64,000 nucleotides of DNA from Isoetes taiwanensis (GCA_021234155.1 JAJEKV010000047.1:4537637-4601636), one strand, 5' to 3'; counted from the first letter of the stretch, positions 22,001 to 34,428 are shown. The notes: generated by a model not told the origin, from the letters alone. A program made the numbers and translations.

Positions 22001-22244
22001 CTGCAGCACATAAAACAAGTAAACCATTTATTTCAGCCAAGCTTGGAATTTCAACACTTACCGTAGGAAGAGGATAATTATTGAGTGGCCAAGCCTTTCG
22101 ACGTTAGCAGACGCCATAGCCAAAATCCCGGGACTTTAACATGAATTGGATTAGAGGCGATAAATTTAAAGAGGGGGTCGCCATAGCCAGATCTGTGTAT
22201 ATTCCAGTTATCCGGTTCAAACACCAGCCGCCCACAACGCAATT

Positions 22245-22330
22245 GACCGCCAATTTACAGGGATGAGCAGGTTTTTAGCAGTCACCAGCACATCTTAAGT
22301 ATATTCTAGTATATACTTAGGATATGCCAC
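22245..22330. repeat. Dispersed repeat end with 9-bp palindrome
   Basis: Same family as 17671-17765 and 31761-31845. It ends in TAAGTATAT-TCTAGT-ATATACTTA, a perfect 9-bp hairpin. A second hairpin, GGGTTTGCCCC/GGGGCAACCC followed by an A-run, lies just beyond at about 22348-22378; a similar one is at 27752-27775. Confidence 0.55.
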
Positions 22331-22691
22331 AAACCCAATAAACAAGGGTTTGCCCCCCTAGGGGCAACCCAAAAAAAAAACCCCAAATACACAAAACTTG
22401 TGCAACTTTATGTTGCCGTCTGCCTACATTCCCCCCCTCCCCCCTCCTTCTCCTTGCTCTAGCTGCCAAAATCAAGATGGAGATGAATCTCTCCTTTCTA
22501 GAACTAGACAAAAGGTTTAGGTTGTGTGCAAGGCTATATACTATGATAGCCAGAAGTTTTATAGGTTATGCTTAGTTTCAAATCTGTTATGCTTTATGGA
22601 GTAGCACCTGGTTAGAAATGTTTGCAAAATGTAGAAAAAGAGCAATGAAGGCCTCGTTCCTAAGCATTTGAATTGCATGCATTAATGTGGA

Positions 22692-23110
22692 TCAAGGAAG
22701 ATAGATTCATAAAGACATCATTGAGCATGGGTTCCAAGCTGACACCGTTGTTTCTAGTGCCCCTATTGACATGTACTCTAGGTGCAAGAGTATGGAAGAT
22801 GCAAGGAGGGTCTTTGAAAGAATGCCAAGACAGGATCTAAGAGTCTTACGGAGTAGGATAATTGCTGCAAATGTTTAGAACGGAGAATAATGTCTTGCAT
22901 TGGAATGCTTTGAAACTATGCAATACCAAGGCATTAAGCCAAATTCACTTACCTCAATCTCTTGGATGGATGTCGTAAGGTGGGCTGCAGAGAATAAGGT
23001 AGATGTATCTATGAGCAAATATTTGCAAACGGATGCCAATTTGACATTCTTATAGGAAGCAATCTTCTTGACTTGTATGCAAAATGGAATAGTCTAGAGG
23101 ATGAAGGGTG
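22692..23110 (+). pseudogene. PPR-protein gene remnant (PLS-type), copy 1
   Basis: Reading across frame changes gives HKDIIEHGFQADTVVSSAPID, MYSRCKSMEDARRVFERMPR and LECFETMQYQGIKPNSLTSI. These are consecutive pentatricopeptide repeats of the plant PLS class, whose members normally act in organelle RNA processing. There are stops (for example a TAG near 22877), frame changes and no start codon. The gene is dead. The duplicate is at 32203-32622. Confidence 0.7.
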
Positions 23111-23523
23111 ATTATTCATGGATTTTGTTTTTAAGGCACTCTTAATGTTATAAAACTCTATTATGTTCTTTGTTTTGTGTTTGAACTAAAGCTGGAATAT
23201 GAGGAATAACTCTTAAGTATACTAATTTTGGATTGAAAACCTTGAAAAATACTTAATTTTCTAGAGTAATATATTCTGATTTATTATTCAAAACTTGACA
23301 TTCTTTTCCTATTAATTGTTGTTGCAATTATTTCAACTGTAATATAAAAAATAATAGTTTCAAACAATTAGACGAAGTACTCAACGTACTATAATAAACT
23401 ACGTATTTTACATATTAGTATTTTATACTTCCAAAAAAATATATTTATAGTACTTTTTAAATGAGATGTATTATTCGTACTTATGTATTAATACATGTAT
23501 CGCACTAAATGTACTTGACAACA

Positions 23524-24175
23524 TTGGTCTGACACCACGTTTACGTTGGAACATCTTGGATGGAACCATTAATAATCAGAGCTGATGACATTGTAACATT
23601 AAAAACCCATACTCTTTTGTAGACATTTTCAGAAAATCGCAAATGGGCCATGGCTTTCTCCAGAAATTGCCAACTTATAGTGTCATAGGCCCTTTTAAAG
23701 TCTAGTTTGAGGAGCATGCAATTTTGCCCAGAGAATTTATTCCAGTATAGGCCTTCTGCTGCCCCTATGTAATCTTCCAGGATGTTCCTTGAGGAAGAAA
23801 AATTGAGTGACATAAACTAATGAAGATTGTCCTTCATCCTAAAACTTTATAGCTGATATTGGTTAAAGAAAGAGATCTCCAATCAGCTAATTGCAAGGGG
23901 CTATCAGATTTGGAGAGCAAGGTGATATGGCCGATATTGATGGCTGGGTTCAAGGTTTTAGCTTTCCATGCTCCTTGTATAAAGATGACGAAATCATCTT
24001 TCATCAACACCCAACATTCAACATAAAATGCAGGTTGGAATCCCTCTGGGCCAGACTCTTATCTGTGGCCATAGATCTAAGTGTGTCCCAGATCTCTTTT
24101 TCACCTTGTGTACCCAATGTATCTTTCTCTTTTATAGTTTGTGACTCATTAGAATCTTATTGAAGTAATCATTTA
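23524..24175 (-). mobile_element. L1-like LINE fragment, reverse transcriptase part, copy 1
   Basis: On the minus strand the sequence encodes ITLLSKSDSPLQLADWRSLS and then LLKLDFKRAYDTISWQFLEK, both standard parts of plant L1-clade reverse transcriptase. Frameshifts and stops separate them. The poly(A) tail and zinc-finger region present in copy 2 are deleted here at about 23540-23546, so the deletion postdates the segmental duplication. Confidence 0.75.
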
Positions 24176-24213
24176 GGATGGCCTCATTAACTTGATAATT
24201 ATCAAAAAGCTAT

Positions 24214-25746
24214 ATATTCTAAACGACGTGCACCCTGGACTACTACATTTGTCAGATCCGTCTATCCTACGACCCAGATCGTATGTTGGGGCCTCTGGGC
24301 ACCTCTCGTGTCGCTTATGGTCATTTATGATTGGAGGTGCCTATGATTTTGAAATATGAAATACGAGTTCGCCTAAGGTTTTTGAGAGAATATCGAACCT
24401 CTATACACGGCTTTGCCTAAGATTTTAGAATATGAAATATGGGGGCTCGAACCTCTACCAAAATAACTCAATATCTTAATAAAATTACTTTAACCAATAT
24501 ACCCACTTAGCCAATGTGATTAATTTATATCCTGAATCTATGTTTCTTTTTTATAACAACCCACTCAATTGTTTTAAGGATATATGGTCTATAGTTTCAA
24601 GAATTGTTATTTTTACATGCATATCAAATCCCCCTGGAAACCCCTCTTATTGTGCTACATATTTAAACGAGGTGCACCCTGGACTACCACAATCGTAAGA
24701 TCCGTCTATTCTACGGCCCAGATCGTATGTTGGGGCCTCTGGGCACCTCTCGTTTCGCTTTTTAACATTTATGATTGGAGGTGCCTATGATTTTGAAATC
24801 TGAAGTAGGAGTTAGCCCTAAGGGTTTGAGGGAATATCGAACCTTTATACTCGGCTTTGCCTAAGATTTTAAAATGTGAAATACGGGGGCTCGAACCTCT
24901 ACCAAAATAACTCAATGTCTGATAAGATTACTTTAACCAATATGCCTACTGAGCCAATGTGATTAGTTTATAACTTGAATCTATTTTTTTTTTTTTATAA
25001 CAACCTACTCATTTGTTTTAGGGATATATAGTCTATGGTTTCAAAAATTGTTATTTTTACATCCATATCAAATCCCCTGGAACTCCCTATTATCGAACCT
25101 TTACCAAAATAACTCAATGTCCTAATAAGATTACTTTAACCCATATACCCACTGAGCCAATGTGATTAGTTTATATCCTGAATCTATGTTTTTTTTTTAT
25201 AACAACCCACTCAATTGTTTTAGGGATATATGGTCTAGGGTTTCAAAAATTGTTATTTTTACATCCATATCAAATCCCCCTAGAACCCCCTGTTATTGTG
25301 CTACGTCTAAACGAGGTGCACCTTGGACTACCACGGTCGTCAGATCTGTCTATTCTACAGCACAGATCGTATGTTGGGGCCTCTGGGCATCTCTCGGTTC
25401 GCTTATGGTCATTTATAATTGGAGGTGCCTATGATTTTGAAATGTGAAATACGAGTTCGCCTAAGGTTTTGAGGGAATATCGAACCTCTATACGGCTTTG
25501 CCTAAGATTTTAAAATATGAGATACGGAGCTCAAACCTCTACCAAAATAACCCAATGTCCTAATAAGATTACTTTAACCAATATACCCACTGAGCTAATG
25601 CGATTAATTTATATCCTAAATCTATGTTTTTTTCATAACAATCCACTCAATTGTTTTAGGGATCTATAGTCTATGGTTTGAAGAATTGTTATTTTTACAT
25701 CCATATCAAATCCCCCTGGAACCCCCTGTTATTATACTACATATTC
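24214..25746 (-). repeat. Array of the 0.45-kb repeat with tRNA-like A and B boxes, copy 1
   Basis: Three nearly full units and one partial unit stand head to tail. Joints read TTATTGTGCTACATATTTAAAC then GAGGTGCACCCTGGACTACC (units start near 24222, 24669 and 25311; partial unit from about 25093). On the minus strand each unit has TGGCTCAGTGGG (A-box-like), TGGTTAAAG, and GGTTCGAGCCC (B box) about 49 bp after the A box. A second B-box-like GAGGTTCGATATTCC lies downstream. This suggests a tRNA-derived, RNA polymerase III type ancestry (SINE-like), though the spacing is longer than in a tRNA. Confidence 0.65.
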
Positions 25747-25880
25747 TTGGTGAAAGAAATTTTGAATTTTCCTTTGCTTTTCCAGGTAAATCCCATCATC
25801 TATTAACTTAACTATACCACTGTTCAAAATTTTGCTCTTCATTGTTCCGAGAAAGAAAGCAGAGCTTCCTTTATTCTATT

Positions 25881-27890
25881 TGCTTTGCTTCTCCTTACTT
25901 TTTTCCTGTTAATTGCGGATGGTTTAATGCTACTAGAGGCATGCTATGGACCTCTCTTGTTATTTTGGTGCTTGTAGACACAAAGCTTTCTGCAGACCCT
26001 TTTGTATGGCTCACTAAGTGGATTGAATAAAGAATGTTCAGTTTGAGTTCTTATTTTGGCTGTAAGCAATATCTATACTTAATTATTGGTCGATTTTGGT
26101 GTCAATTTTGTCTTATTTCTGAAACCTCATGACTGGCGGAAGGAAAGGAGAGATGAAATTGTATATTCTACAACATAATCCTTTGTTTTCTTTTTTTTTT
26201 CTTAATAGGTTCTCAACAGTAGATTAGCAGGATTTTAAAAAACTTGAGCCGGATTCATGGAATGCAAGAATTACTTGAAGCTGCAGAAGCTCTGGATGGG
26301 CAACGAAATTGTATAACCAGAAATTATGCTTATTGCCTTTAAGTTTCTGAGAATACAAACGATCTCAATTCTATCGGGTGAGTTTAATTTGCTATTACTC
26401 TTACATAACTCTGTTTGATTGCTGTATTTGCTGACCATCTCATTAGTTTGTTTTCATATCATGGGCATTGCAAATCATTCTTGTTCTTCCCTGTTTTGTG
26501 CATTAGTTGGCTCTGCGCATGTTTGCATTGCTTTTGAAACTTGCCATTCTAGTCCAATTTATGGCCACGGCCTCACTTGGTCTGCCAGGCTGCAAGAAAG
26601 GACTTTGCATCGGTTATACAGCCAATTGGCCTGCATTGTAATCTCTAAACATTACCTACGTCATGTGCAAAATACAATATTCACATCATGTTTGGCAGAC
26701 TAGGACGAGGAGTGCATGGATTTTATGTGAGGCATAAATTGGAACTTCACTATAAGGTTAGGTTTGCTCAACGTTCTTTTTAGGAAAAAATTTAAAATGC
26801 CTTCAAACTGGAGTATTTGAGTTCTAGCTATTGTTCTATCCCCTTCCCAATACAAGAGGAGCAAACATGATCAACTGTCATCATACAACTTCATATCGTG
26901 ATAATCATCAGAATAACATCTAACCTAATCGTACATATCTAACTTACAGTTAGGATTCCTTGATTAGGGTTCAAGATGTTGAATACGGGTTCTAGGATGG
27001 CTCTACTCTAGATACGAAATACTAACTCATCTGGAGTGCTAACTTCCAGATGAACTACCAAGAACACTACTCCAAATACCTGCTCCTGAAGCGCTCCCTC
27101 CCATTCCTGGCGTCTCCATGGTCCTCGCAGTGGTCGGAGCCCCTTAGATGACTAAGTGCTACTTTAGAATATCATTTTGTGTTTCGACTCTGGTAACTGT
27201 GAATCTTCAACAACTATGAAACTAAATCCACCATTCCGCATTTCCTATGTGTATGAGTAAAGCAAAAAGTAAGGCTAGCAAGAGCCTGTACTGAAAAGAA
27301 ACACTACAAGAGAAAACCGTAAGAAAACATGGGAAATAGTCTTCTAAGAGGCAAACTAAATCCAGTCAAACGGAAGCTGTCCCCATGCAAACTACTGGAA
27401 AATAGGTCGGGCAATAAGATGTAGACACTTGCTGAAAGCTCCGGTTGTCCAAGGACATGCTGGATGCATCACATTGGGAAGAAGAGGCCATAGAAAAGAG
27501 GGCCAACGAAAGGAGCGCCCGGGATGCCATAGCTGAGGAGATCAGAAGCCAAACCCTGTAGACAAACCGTCCCCCAGAAGGCAAAGCGGGGCCAGACTAT
27601 CCCGCATGCAAACTGGAGCTCGGTTTAGCAAGTATTGCAGGTTCAACACTTTTCTTATCTCTAATCGTCGACTGGGCATATTCCTCACACATTCCAGATC
27701 ATCACACACAGAACATTCCCCTAAGATCCCTCAATTCTCACAATCACGCAAAGGGATTGCCCTTGGGGCAACCCAAAAAGTAATAAAGCATTTTGTAGGA
27801 CATTTTAAAAGGAATACTCCATTTGATCACATTTGAAACTTGAAGAATTGTGTAGCGGGAAGTTTTGCAGGTGTCTGTCGCAAACGAGCT
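25881..27890. other. Mostly unassigned DNA between duplication copy 1 and RNase H2A
   Basis: A coiled-coil-like open frame lies at about 27460-27575 (+), encoding EEEAIEKRANERSARDAIAE. It may be a retrotransposon gag remnant. A GGGATTGCCCTTGGGGCAACCC hairpin lies at 27752-27775. No other coding signal was recognised. Confidence 0.4.
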
Positions 27891-29613
27891 ATGGCGGAGT
27901 GGACTTCCACCCACCCCTTGCGTTATGGGCATCGACGAAGCTGGCCGCGGGCCTGTTCTAGGTCTGACACAACATCCAATATTAGCTTGTTTTCGTTGCT
28001 TCAGTTCCAAGGAAATATAATGTCCATTTTCTTCTAGCTAGAACTAGATTGAAATGTTCTACATGCAGTCCATCGTATTCTGCAGCTGTAAACTTCTAGT
28101 GCAAGTCCTGCTTAACAAATTATTTTGAATGCATTTATGGACTGTTTTAGGGCCCATGGTGTATGGCTGCGCTTACTGTGCTGTCTCAAGAAAAAATGTA
28201 TTGACAACAATGGAATTTTCTGGTAAGAAATCCGTAAGTTAAAAAGTTTTCACATGCTGTGCCCATATCATTTGCTATAGAGGGTTTTCTCAAACAGTTG
28301 TTGATTGTAGATTCTAAGACATTAACCGAGGCAAAAGGGAGCAGTTGTTTGAAAGCATAAATTCTGACAGCTTATTTGGGTGGGCTGTAGACATCATTGA
28401 CCCAAGAGACCTATCAGCCCAGATGCTTCGCAGGTAATTTACTAGCGTTTGTTGCTCTTTTATGTTTTTCACATATTTTGTTTATAAAAAACTAGTAATC
28501 CATATCTTCAACAATCAGGAAAAAGAGGAGCCTGAATGCCATTTCACATGAGTCAGCAATGGGCCTTATTAAGTTGGCCTTGAATATGGATGTGTTGCTA
28601 ACAGAGGTGGGCATAATTATGTTTTTTCTTGCTTTTCTTTCCATATGAGCAAAAGTAGTTAGTATTTAGGTATGCCTGGTACTAGTAAGATTGTCATCAT
28701 TCTGCCACTCTCAATTCTTATATATTTTCATTGCAAAATACATGAAGTTTTGGGTAGCATGTTCCCCAGTCTCTGAATTAGCAGTGAATTATGAAGCAAG
28801 CTATGTTTTGATATTATTTATGATCGCGGATATCATATCATGTACTTCTTTGATGTCCATCATTATATCTCATCTTTCTCCATTTATTTCAGGTGTTTGT
28901 TGATACAGTTGGGGATCCTGAAAAATATCAAGCTCGTTTAACCGAATGTTTTCCACAAATTACATTCACAGTTTGAAAAAAGCAGACAGTATTTTCCCCA
29001 TAGTTAGTGCTGCCAGTATTGTTGCCAAGGTACAGTGTTTTGGCACTTGACAGAAACCAATTTACCAATTATGTTTGCCAAAGGTTTAGTATTATTGGTG
29101 TAGGTAACTCGAGATAGGGCATTGAAGGAATGGGCCATGGACGAGACAGCATTGAGATATCCAGGGAGTTTGGTTCTGGATATGCCGGAGGTACTTTGCT
29201 AGAAAGTTCTTACATCCTTCAATTACTTGACTAAGTTAGGTTGTTGTGAGCATGGTTACAACAACACATGGATGTTGTATTTGGATTTCCTTCTCTTGTG
29301 AGATTTAGTTGGTCAACATGCAAAGGCGGTGTCGATGTTTTTTGGTATGCTCGTTAGCTGATTTTGCATTGTTCGATCATATGTGACACACTTCTACAAC
29401 CACCTTACATCATCTTGTCTGTTTTGCAGGGAGGCAAATGAAGATGAGGATGATGCTCCTAAACAGTCAGCAGAAATTGAATCCAGTGTACCTTTAAGGC
29501 ATTCATATTTCAGATCTCGCCAACTGCAACATGTTACCACTCGCTTACGAATGCAGCAAAGAACCACGCTCAAGAGTATTCTAATGGTTTTTGTACTGCC
29601 TTCCAATTTGTAA
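27891..29613 (+). pseudogene. RNASEH2A: Ribonuclease H2 subunit A, eight exons, multiple frameshifts
   Basis: RNase H2A is the catalytic subunit that cuts RNA in RNA/DNA hybrids and removes single ribonucleotides from DNA in the nucleus. Exons, each at standard splice sites: 27891-27961 (MAEWTS..., GIDEAGRGPVL), 28151-28222 (GPMVYGCAYCAV), 28311-28433, 28519-28606 (LNAISHESAMGLIKLALNM), 28893-29029 (VFVDTVGDPEKY...SAASIVAK), 29104-29190 (VTRDRALKEWAMDE), about 29251-29344 (VFGFPSLVRFSWSTCKGGVD), 29430-29613. The catalytic DEAGRG motif and the DTVGDP acidic site are present. Single-base losses break the frame in exon 1 (between ATG 27891 and the GIDEAG frame), exon 3 (after GCAAAA), exon 5 (TTTG-AAAAAAGCAG, giving a stop) and exon 6 (before TTCTGGATATGCC). 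Intron phases and order are otherwise intact, so this is either a young pseudogene or a gene with uncorrected sequencing indels. Confidence 0.8.
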
Positions 29614-30270
29614 TATTTGGAAATGGAGATGGATGTAACAAGGGAAAGCAATAAAGTGCGTGCCCTTCTGTTGGAAATGAAGGATTTTCTATGAAGGTGA
29701 GAAAAAGAGAGGACGGTAGTAGCAAAAGTGCGTGCTGCACACGACTGGGTGTTCCCTCTTTGTAATTTTCTCTTTTCCATAAAAAATAATAAGAAAACTT
29801 GAATTTAAAAAAAAAAAATCTAAACTGGTTTTTACACTGGTATATCTAAACCAAGCATAGTTTTATTGATAATTAATCAGTACAAACCATAATAATTATG
29901 CACTAAAATAACAAAGATGATTAATCACTGTAAAATATCATGCTAATTATGCACGTAAAATTACAATGTCAATAAACCAAAGATAATAGATGTGATCAAA
30001 TACCATTCCTATAAACTTGATAAATTAAGTCGTAGATATCATATATTCAAGTTGTCATAAAAACTAGCTATAAATTATCATCTTTTGATACCATGTGAAG
30101 AAACACTATTTGTATGTCATATTATTAAATTACATTGATGAACTATATTGTATAACTAGACATGGTTTGTAAACTTTTTGGCCCACATACTGGTATTGAT
30201 TGTAGGAGTTGATTTTTACTACGAAATCATTAGAAAAAGATTATACTAATTCAATTTTGGGGGCCTTGTG
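29614..30270. other. Intergenic DNA downstream of RNase H2A
   Basis: AT-rich, with an A-run at about 29808-29819. No gene is seen. Confidence 0.5.
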
Positions 30271-30801
30271 TAATGTGGCAATGGTATTTTTATTTGAGGC
30301 TTTTTTCCTAGCTTTGATTTCTCAAGTTTATGAATTCAGCAGTTTGATAATGTTCAGCTCACTTAGTTACGTCATAGGTATGAAGATGAAGGTATGCATG
30401 TTCTTTTCCCAAGCAGGTTAAAGATACTTACCTTTCCCTAATTGGCACTCCATTAGTGTCTAAAAGAGAAGCTATCAAATACTAGCCACAAAAAGAAAGA
30501 ATGCAAAAAGGTTGGTAACTGAAAACTGTAGGCATGAACATGAATCTTCTAAGCTTCAACATACAAAAGAAACAAAACACAATTTGAAATGAGAGCTGAC
30601 TTTAGTGTTCGATCGCATCAGAAAGCCAAATTTAATGGTTGGATATCCAGATTATCTCCTTAAGCAACTCCAAACATAGACTTCATCTTGATCTAAAAAA
30701 ATGTGAGTGCATCTTGCTGCATTGAAATGCCAAATTTAATAGCTAGGGCTGGACAACCCCTTAAGCAATTCCAGCTGCAGCTTTATATTGACCTCCAGAG
30801 A

Positions 30802-31515
30802 TTAACTAGTATCTCCAGGAGGATGTTTTCTCGGAGTCTCCTTTACTAATGCTTGCAAGTATGGCAACTTATCTATGTCTTCTTCCTGCACAGCCCTTTG
30901 CCCTACATTCTTCTCAATTTCTTCTATCAGCTTTGTCTGGATATCAGGATACTTCACAACATTTGCCATGCACCATTCCAGACAATTGCTAGTTGTGTCT
31001 ACCCCTGCATTTATAAGCTCAGAATAGAGCACTACCAAATCTTTGTCAGTTAATTCCACTTCTTTCCACTCAGATTTCATGGCCAGCAAACTACTTAGAT
31101 AGCAGTTAGGGTCCACTCTGCCTTCTTCTTTCAGCTTCTTAGTCTCTTCAATCAGAGAAATGAAGAACCCGTCTTGCTTATCTGCTAGATGAGAGAGAAT
31201 CTTTGCTTTCTTATTGGACCAGAAACGTAGAAAAGGCACAAAATCTCTTATTAAAAACCTAGGGCTAGTGATGATCTCTCTAAGAAGCTCATCCATGTAT
31301 TCTATATTGGCCTCTTCTAACTGCCTACCGAAACAAATGTAAGAAAGAAGATCAAAGACGGCAAACCTGCAATTCTTCAACACAAAAACAGCCCTTTCGT
31401 TGGCAGATTCTTCTTTGCATCGATTCAACAAGCCCTGAATAACATATTCTCTCACACTAGCATAGGAAGACATCCTTGAACTGCTAAGAACACTCATGAT
31501 CGCATAAAGCTGAAC
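30802..31515 (-). pseudogene. P450 exon fragment (CYP77/CYP89-like), copy 2, open but truncated
   Basis: An uninterrupted frame begins at a splice acceptor (TGCTGCAG, ending at plus position 31516). It encodes about 236 residues of a CYP71-clan A-type P450. Visible parts are the F-G region, the I-helix oxygen-binding motif NAGVDTTSN, and VKYPDIQTKLIEEIEKNVGQ. The K-helix E-x-x-R appears as KETPR, where the family usually has Leu before Arg, and is followed by KHPPG. The frame then stops at 30802-30804, before the PERF and heme-cysteine regions. The N-terminal membrane-anchor exon is also missing. It cannot make an active enzyme. Sequence around the K helix resembles CYP89 and CYP77, and I cannot separate the two. 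Confidence 0.75.
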
Positions 31516-31760
31516 CTGCAGCACATAAAACAAGTAAACCATTTATTTCAGCCAAGCTTGGAATTTCAACACTTACCATAGGAAGAGGATAATTATTGAG
31601 TGGCCAAGCCTTTCGACGTTAGCAGACGCCATAGCCAAAATCCCGGGACTTTAACATGAATTGGATTAGAGGCGATAAATTTAAAGAGGGGGTCGCCATA
31701 GCCAGATCTGTGTATATTCCAGTTATCCGGTTCAAACACCAGCCGCCCACAACGCAATTG

Positions 31761-31845
31761 ACCGCCAATTTACAGGGATGAGCAAGTTTTTAGCAGTCAC
31801 CAGCACATCTTAAGTATATTCTAGTATATACTTAGGATATGCCAC
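31761..31845. repeat. Dispersed repeat end with 9-bp palindrome
   Basis: This is the segmental-duplication counterpart of 22245-22330, with the same TAAGTATAT/ATATACTTA hairpin followed by the GGGTTTGCCCC/GGGGCAACCC hairpin. Confidence 0.55.
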
Positions 31846-32202
31846 AAACCCAATAAACAAGGGTTTGCCCCCCTAGGGGCAACCCAAAAAAAAAAACCCC
31901 AAATACACAAAACTTGTGCAACTTTATGTTGTCGTCTGCCTACATTCCCCCCCTCCCCCCTCCTTCTCCTTGCTCTAGCTGCCAAAATCAAGATGGAGAT
32001 GAATCTCTCCTTTCTAGAACTAGACAAAAGGTTTAGGTTGTGTGCAAGGCTATATACTATGATAGCCAGAAGTTTTATAGGTTATGCTTAGTTTCAAATC
32101 TGTTATGCTTTATGGAGTAGCACCTGGTTAGAAATGTTTGCAAAATGTAGAAAAAGAGCAATGAAGGCCTCGTTCCTAAGCATTTGAATTGCATGCATTA
32201 AT

Positions 32203-32622
32203 GTGGATCAAGGAAGATAGATTCATAAAGACATCATTGAGCATGGGTTCCAAGCTGACACCGTTGTTTCTAGTGCCCCTATTGACATGTACTCTAGGTG
32301 CAAGAGTATGGAAGATGCAAGGAGGGTCTTTGAAAGAATGCCAAGACAGGATCTAAGAGTCTTACGGAGTAGGATAATTGCTGCAAATGTTTAGAACGGA
32401 GAATAATGTCTTGCATTGGAATGCTTTGAAACTATGCAATACCAAGGCATTAAGCCAAATTCACTTACCTCAATCTCTTGGATGGATGTCGTAAGGTGGG
32501 CTGCAGAGAATAAGGTAGATGTATCTATGAGCAAATATTTGCAAACGGATGCCAATTTGACATTCTTATAGGAAGCAATCTTCTTGACTTGTATGAAAAT
32601 GGAATAGTCTAGAGGATGAAAG
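32203..32622 (+). pseudogene. PPR-protein gene remnant (PLS-type), copy 2
   Basis: Duplicate of 22692-23110 with the same stops, so the gene was already dead before the segmental duplication. It keeps the MEDARRVFERMPR and TMQYQGIKPNSLTS signatures of pentatricopeptide repeats. Confidence 0.7.
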
Positions 32623-33053
32623 GTGATTATTCATGGATTTTGTTTTTAAGGCACTCTTAATGTTATAAAACTCTATTATGTTCTTTGTTTTGTGTTTGAA
32701 CTAAAGCTGGAATATGAGGAATAACTCTTAAGTATACTAATTTTGGATTGAAAACCTTGAAAAATACTTAATTTTCTAGAGTAATATATTCTGATTTATT
32801 ATTCAAAACTTGACATTCTTTTCCTATTAATTGTTGTTGCAATTATTTCAACTGTAATATAAAAAATAATAGTTTCAAACAATTAGACGAAACACTCAAC
32901 GTACTATAATAAACTACGTATTTTACATATTAGTATTTTATACTTCCAAAAAAATATATTTATAGTACTTTTTAAATGAGATGTATTATTCGTACTTATG
33001 TATTAATACATGTATCGCACTAAATGTACTTGACAACATTGGTCTGACACCAC

Positions 33054-33054
<1 letters not shown>

Positions 33055-33093
<39 letters not shown>

Positions 33094-34390
33094 GGTAAGA
33101 GTGTGTTTTTTGTTATTAATAATAGTAATAAAAATACAGAGAGTCCCCAATGGGGCAAATAGGAAGCATTAGGGCTATTATATGGGTTCTCTATGCATCA
33201 TGATGTGCGTACTAAGGGAAGTCCTATTCCACAACAGCATAATGGTAGAGAGACCCTATCTGGTCAGTTACTCAGATTGCTTTCTCCACTAAACTCAAAC
33301 TGTTCCACCATTAGATCTATCATGAAAGTCTGGGTCCTCAGAGCTCATCCAATGGCACTTAAAGTAGTTATAGAATCCCTCAATCTTACCAATTCTGTCC
33401 AATCCCCTATTGTAACTCATCCCCATTTTCCTGTGGTGGGACAATGCCATTAAAGCAACTTCCTTATTAAAAAGACTCTTAAGTTTCTCAATAGAGATAG
33501 ATTGCCCCCCCAAAGTGACATCGCATCGATGCCTCCATATAATCCAGAGAGCCACACTAACCAGGGAGGCGTCAATACAATCTCTGTCTGAGATCATAAC
33601 AACATTCGGCCATCGAAGTTGATGCATATGCAGTCTCATAATAGGGCATACCCAAAACCAGAACTCAGTAATTCTTGGACAGAAGAAGAGGTGTGAAAGA
33701 GATTCGCTAGCCTGGCACCCCAGAGGACACAGGTCTGAAGACACGATTCCTCTATGGACCAGTTGGAACATCTTGGATGGAACCATTAATAATCAGAGCT
33801 GATGACATTGTAACATTAAAAACCCATACTCTTTTGTAGACATTTTCAGAAAATCGCAAATGGGCCATGGCTTTCTCCAGAAATTGCCAACTTATAGTGT
33901 CATAGGCCCTTTTAAAGTCTAGTTTGAGGAGCATGCAATTTTGCCCAGAGAATTTATTCCAGTATAGGCCTTCTGCTGCCCCTATGTAATCTTCCAGGAT
34001 GTTCCTTGAGGAAGAAAAATTGAGTGACATAAACTAATGAAGATTGTCCTTCATCCTAAAACTTTATAGCTGATATTGGTTAAAGAAAGAGATCTCCAAT
34101 CAGCTAATTGCAAGGGGCTATCAGATTTGGAGAGCAAGGTGATATGGCCGATATTGATGGCTGGGTTCAAGGTTTTAGCTTTCCATGCTCCTTGTATAAA
34201 GATGACGAAATCATCTTTCATCAACACCCAACATTCAACATAAAATGCAGGTTGGAATCCCTCTGGGCCAGACTCTTATCTGTGGCCATAGATCTAAGTG
34301 TGTCCCAGATCTCTTTTTCACCTTGTGTACCCAATGTATCTTTCTCTTTTATAGTTTGTGACTCATTAGAATCTTATTGAAGTAATCATT
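33055..34390 (-). mobile_element. L1-like LINE, 3' part with poly(A) tail, internally deleted
   Basis: The minus strand reads, in order: an RT block (ITLLSKSDSPLQLADWRSLS near 34150-34075); LLKLDFKRAYDTISWQFLEK (33752-34030); and a zinc-knuckle region typical of the C-terminus of plant LINE polymerases (33295-33786, with LVHRGIVSSDLCPLGCQASE and ALWIIWRHRCD). It ends in a 38-base poly(A), seen as T at 33055-33092. The catalytic YxDD part of RT is missing: the sequence jumps from GSIQDVPT to the zinc region, an internal deletion. It is non-functional. Confidence 0.8.
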
Positions 34391-34428
34391 TAGGATGGCC
34401 TCATTAACTTGATAATTATCAAAAAGCT

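Larger units (their letters stand above)
20750..25880. repeat. Segmental duplication, copy 1 (partner 30271-36094)
   Basis: Starting at TAATGTGGCAATGG, sequence is collinear with 30271-36094 up to GAGCTTCCTTTATTCTATT. Most stretches are near-identical. The main structural difference is about 700 bp present only in copy 2 (poly-T plus the 3' part of a LINE, about 33056-33763), lost here at about 23540-23546. The copies are direct and separated by 4.4 kb of different sequence. Confidence 0.92.

Noticed and set aside
23891-24163. 90-codon plus-strand frame, repeated at 34108-34380
   Set aside because: It lies antisense to the LINE reverse transcriptase, whose motifs are read on the minus strand.
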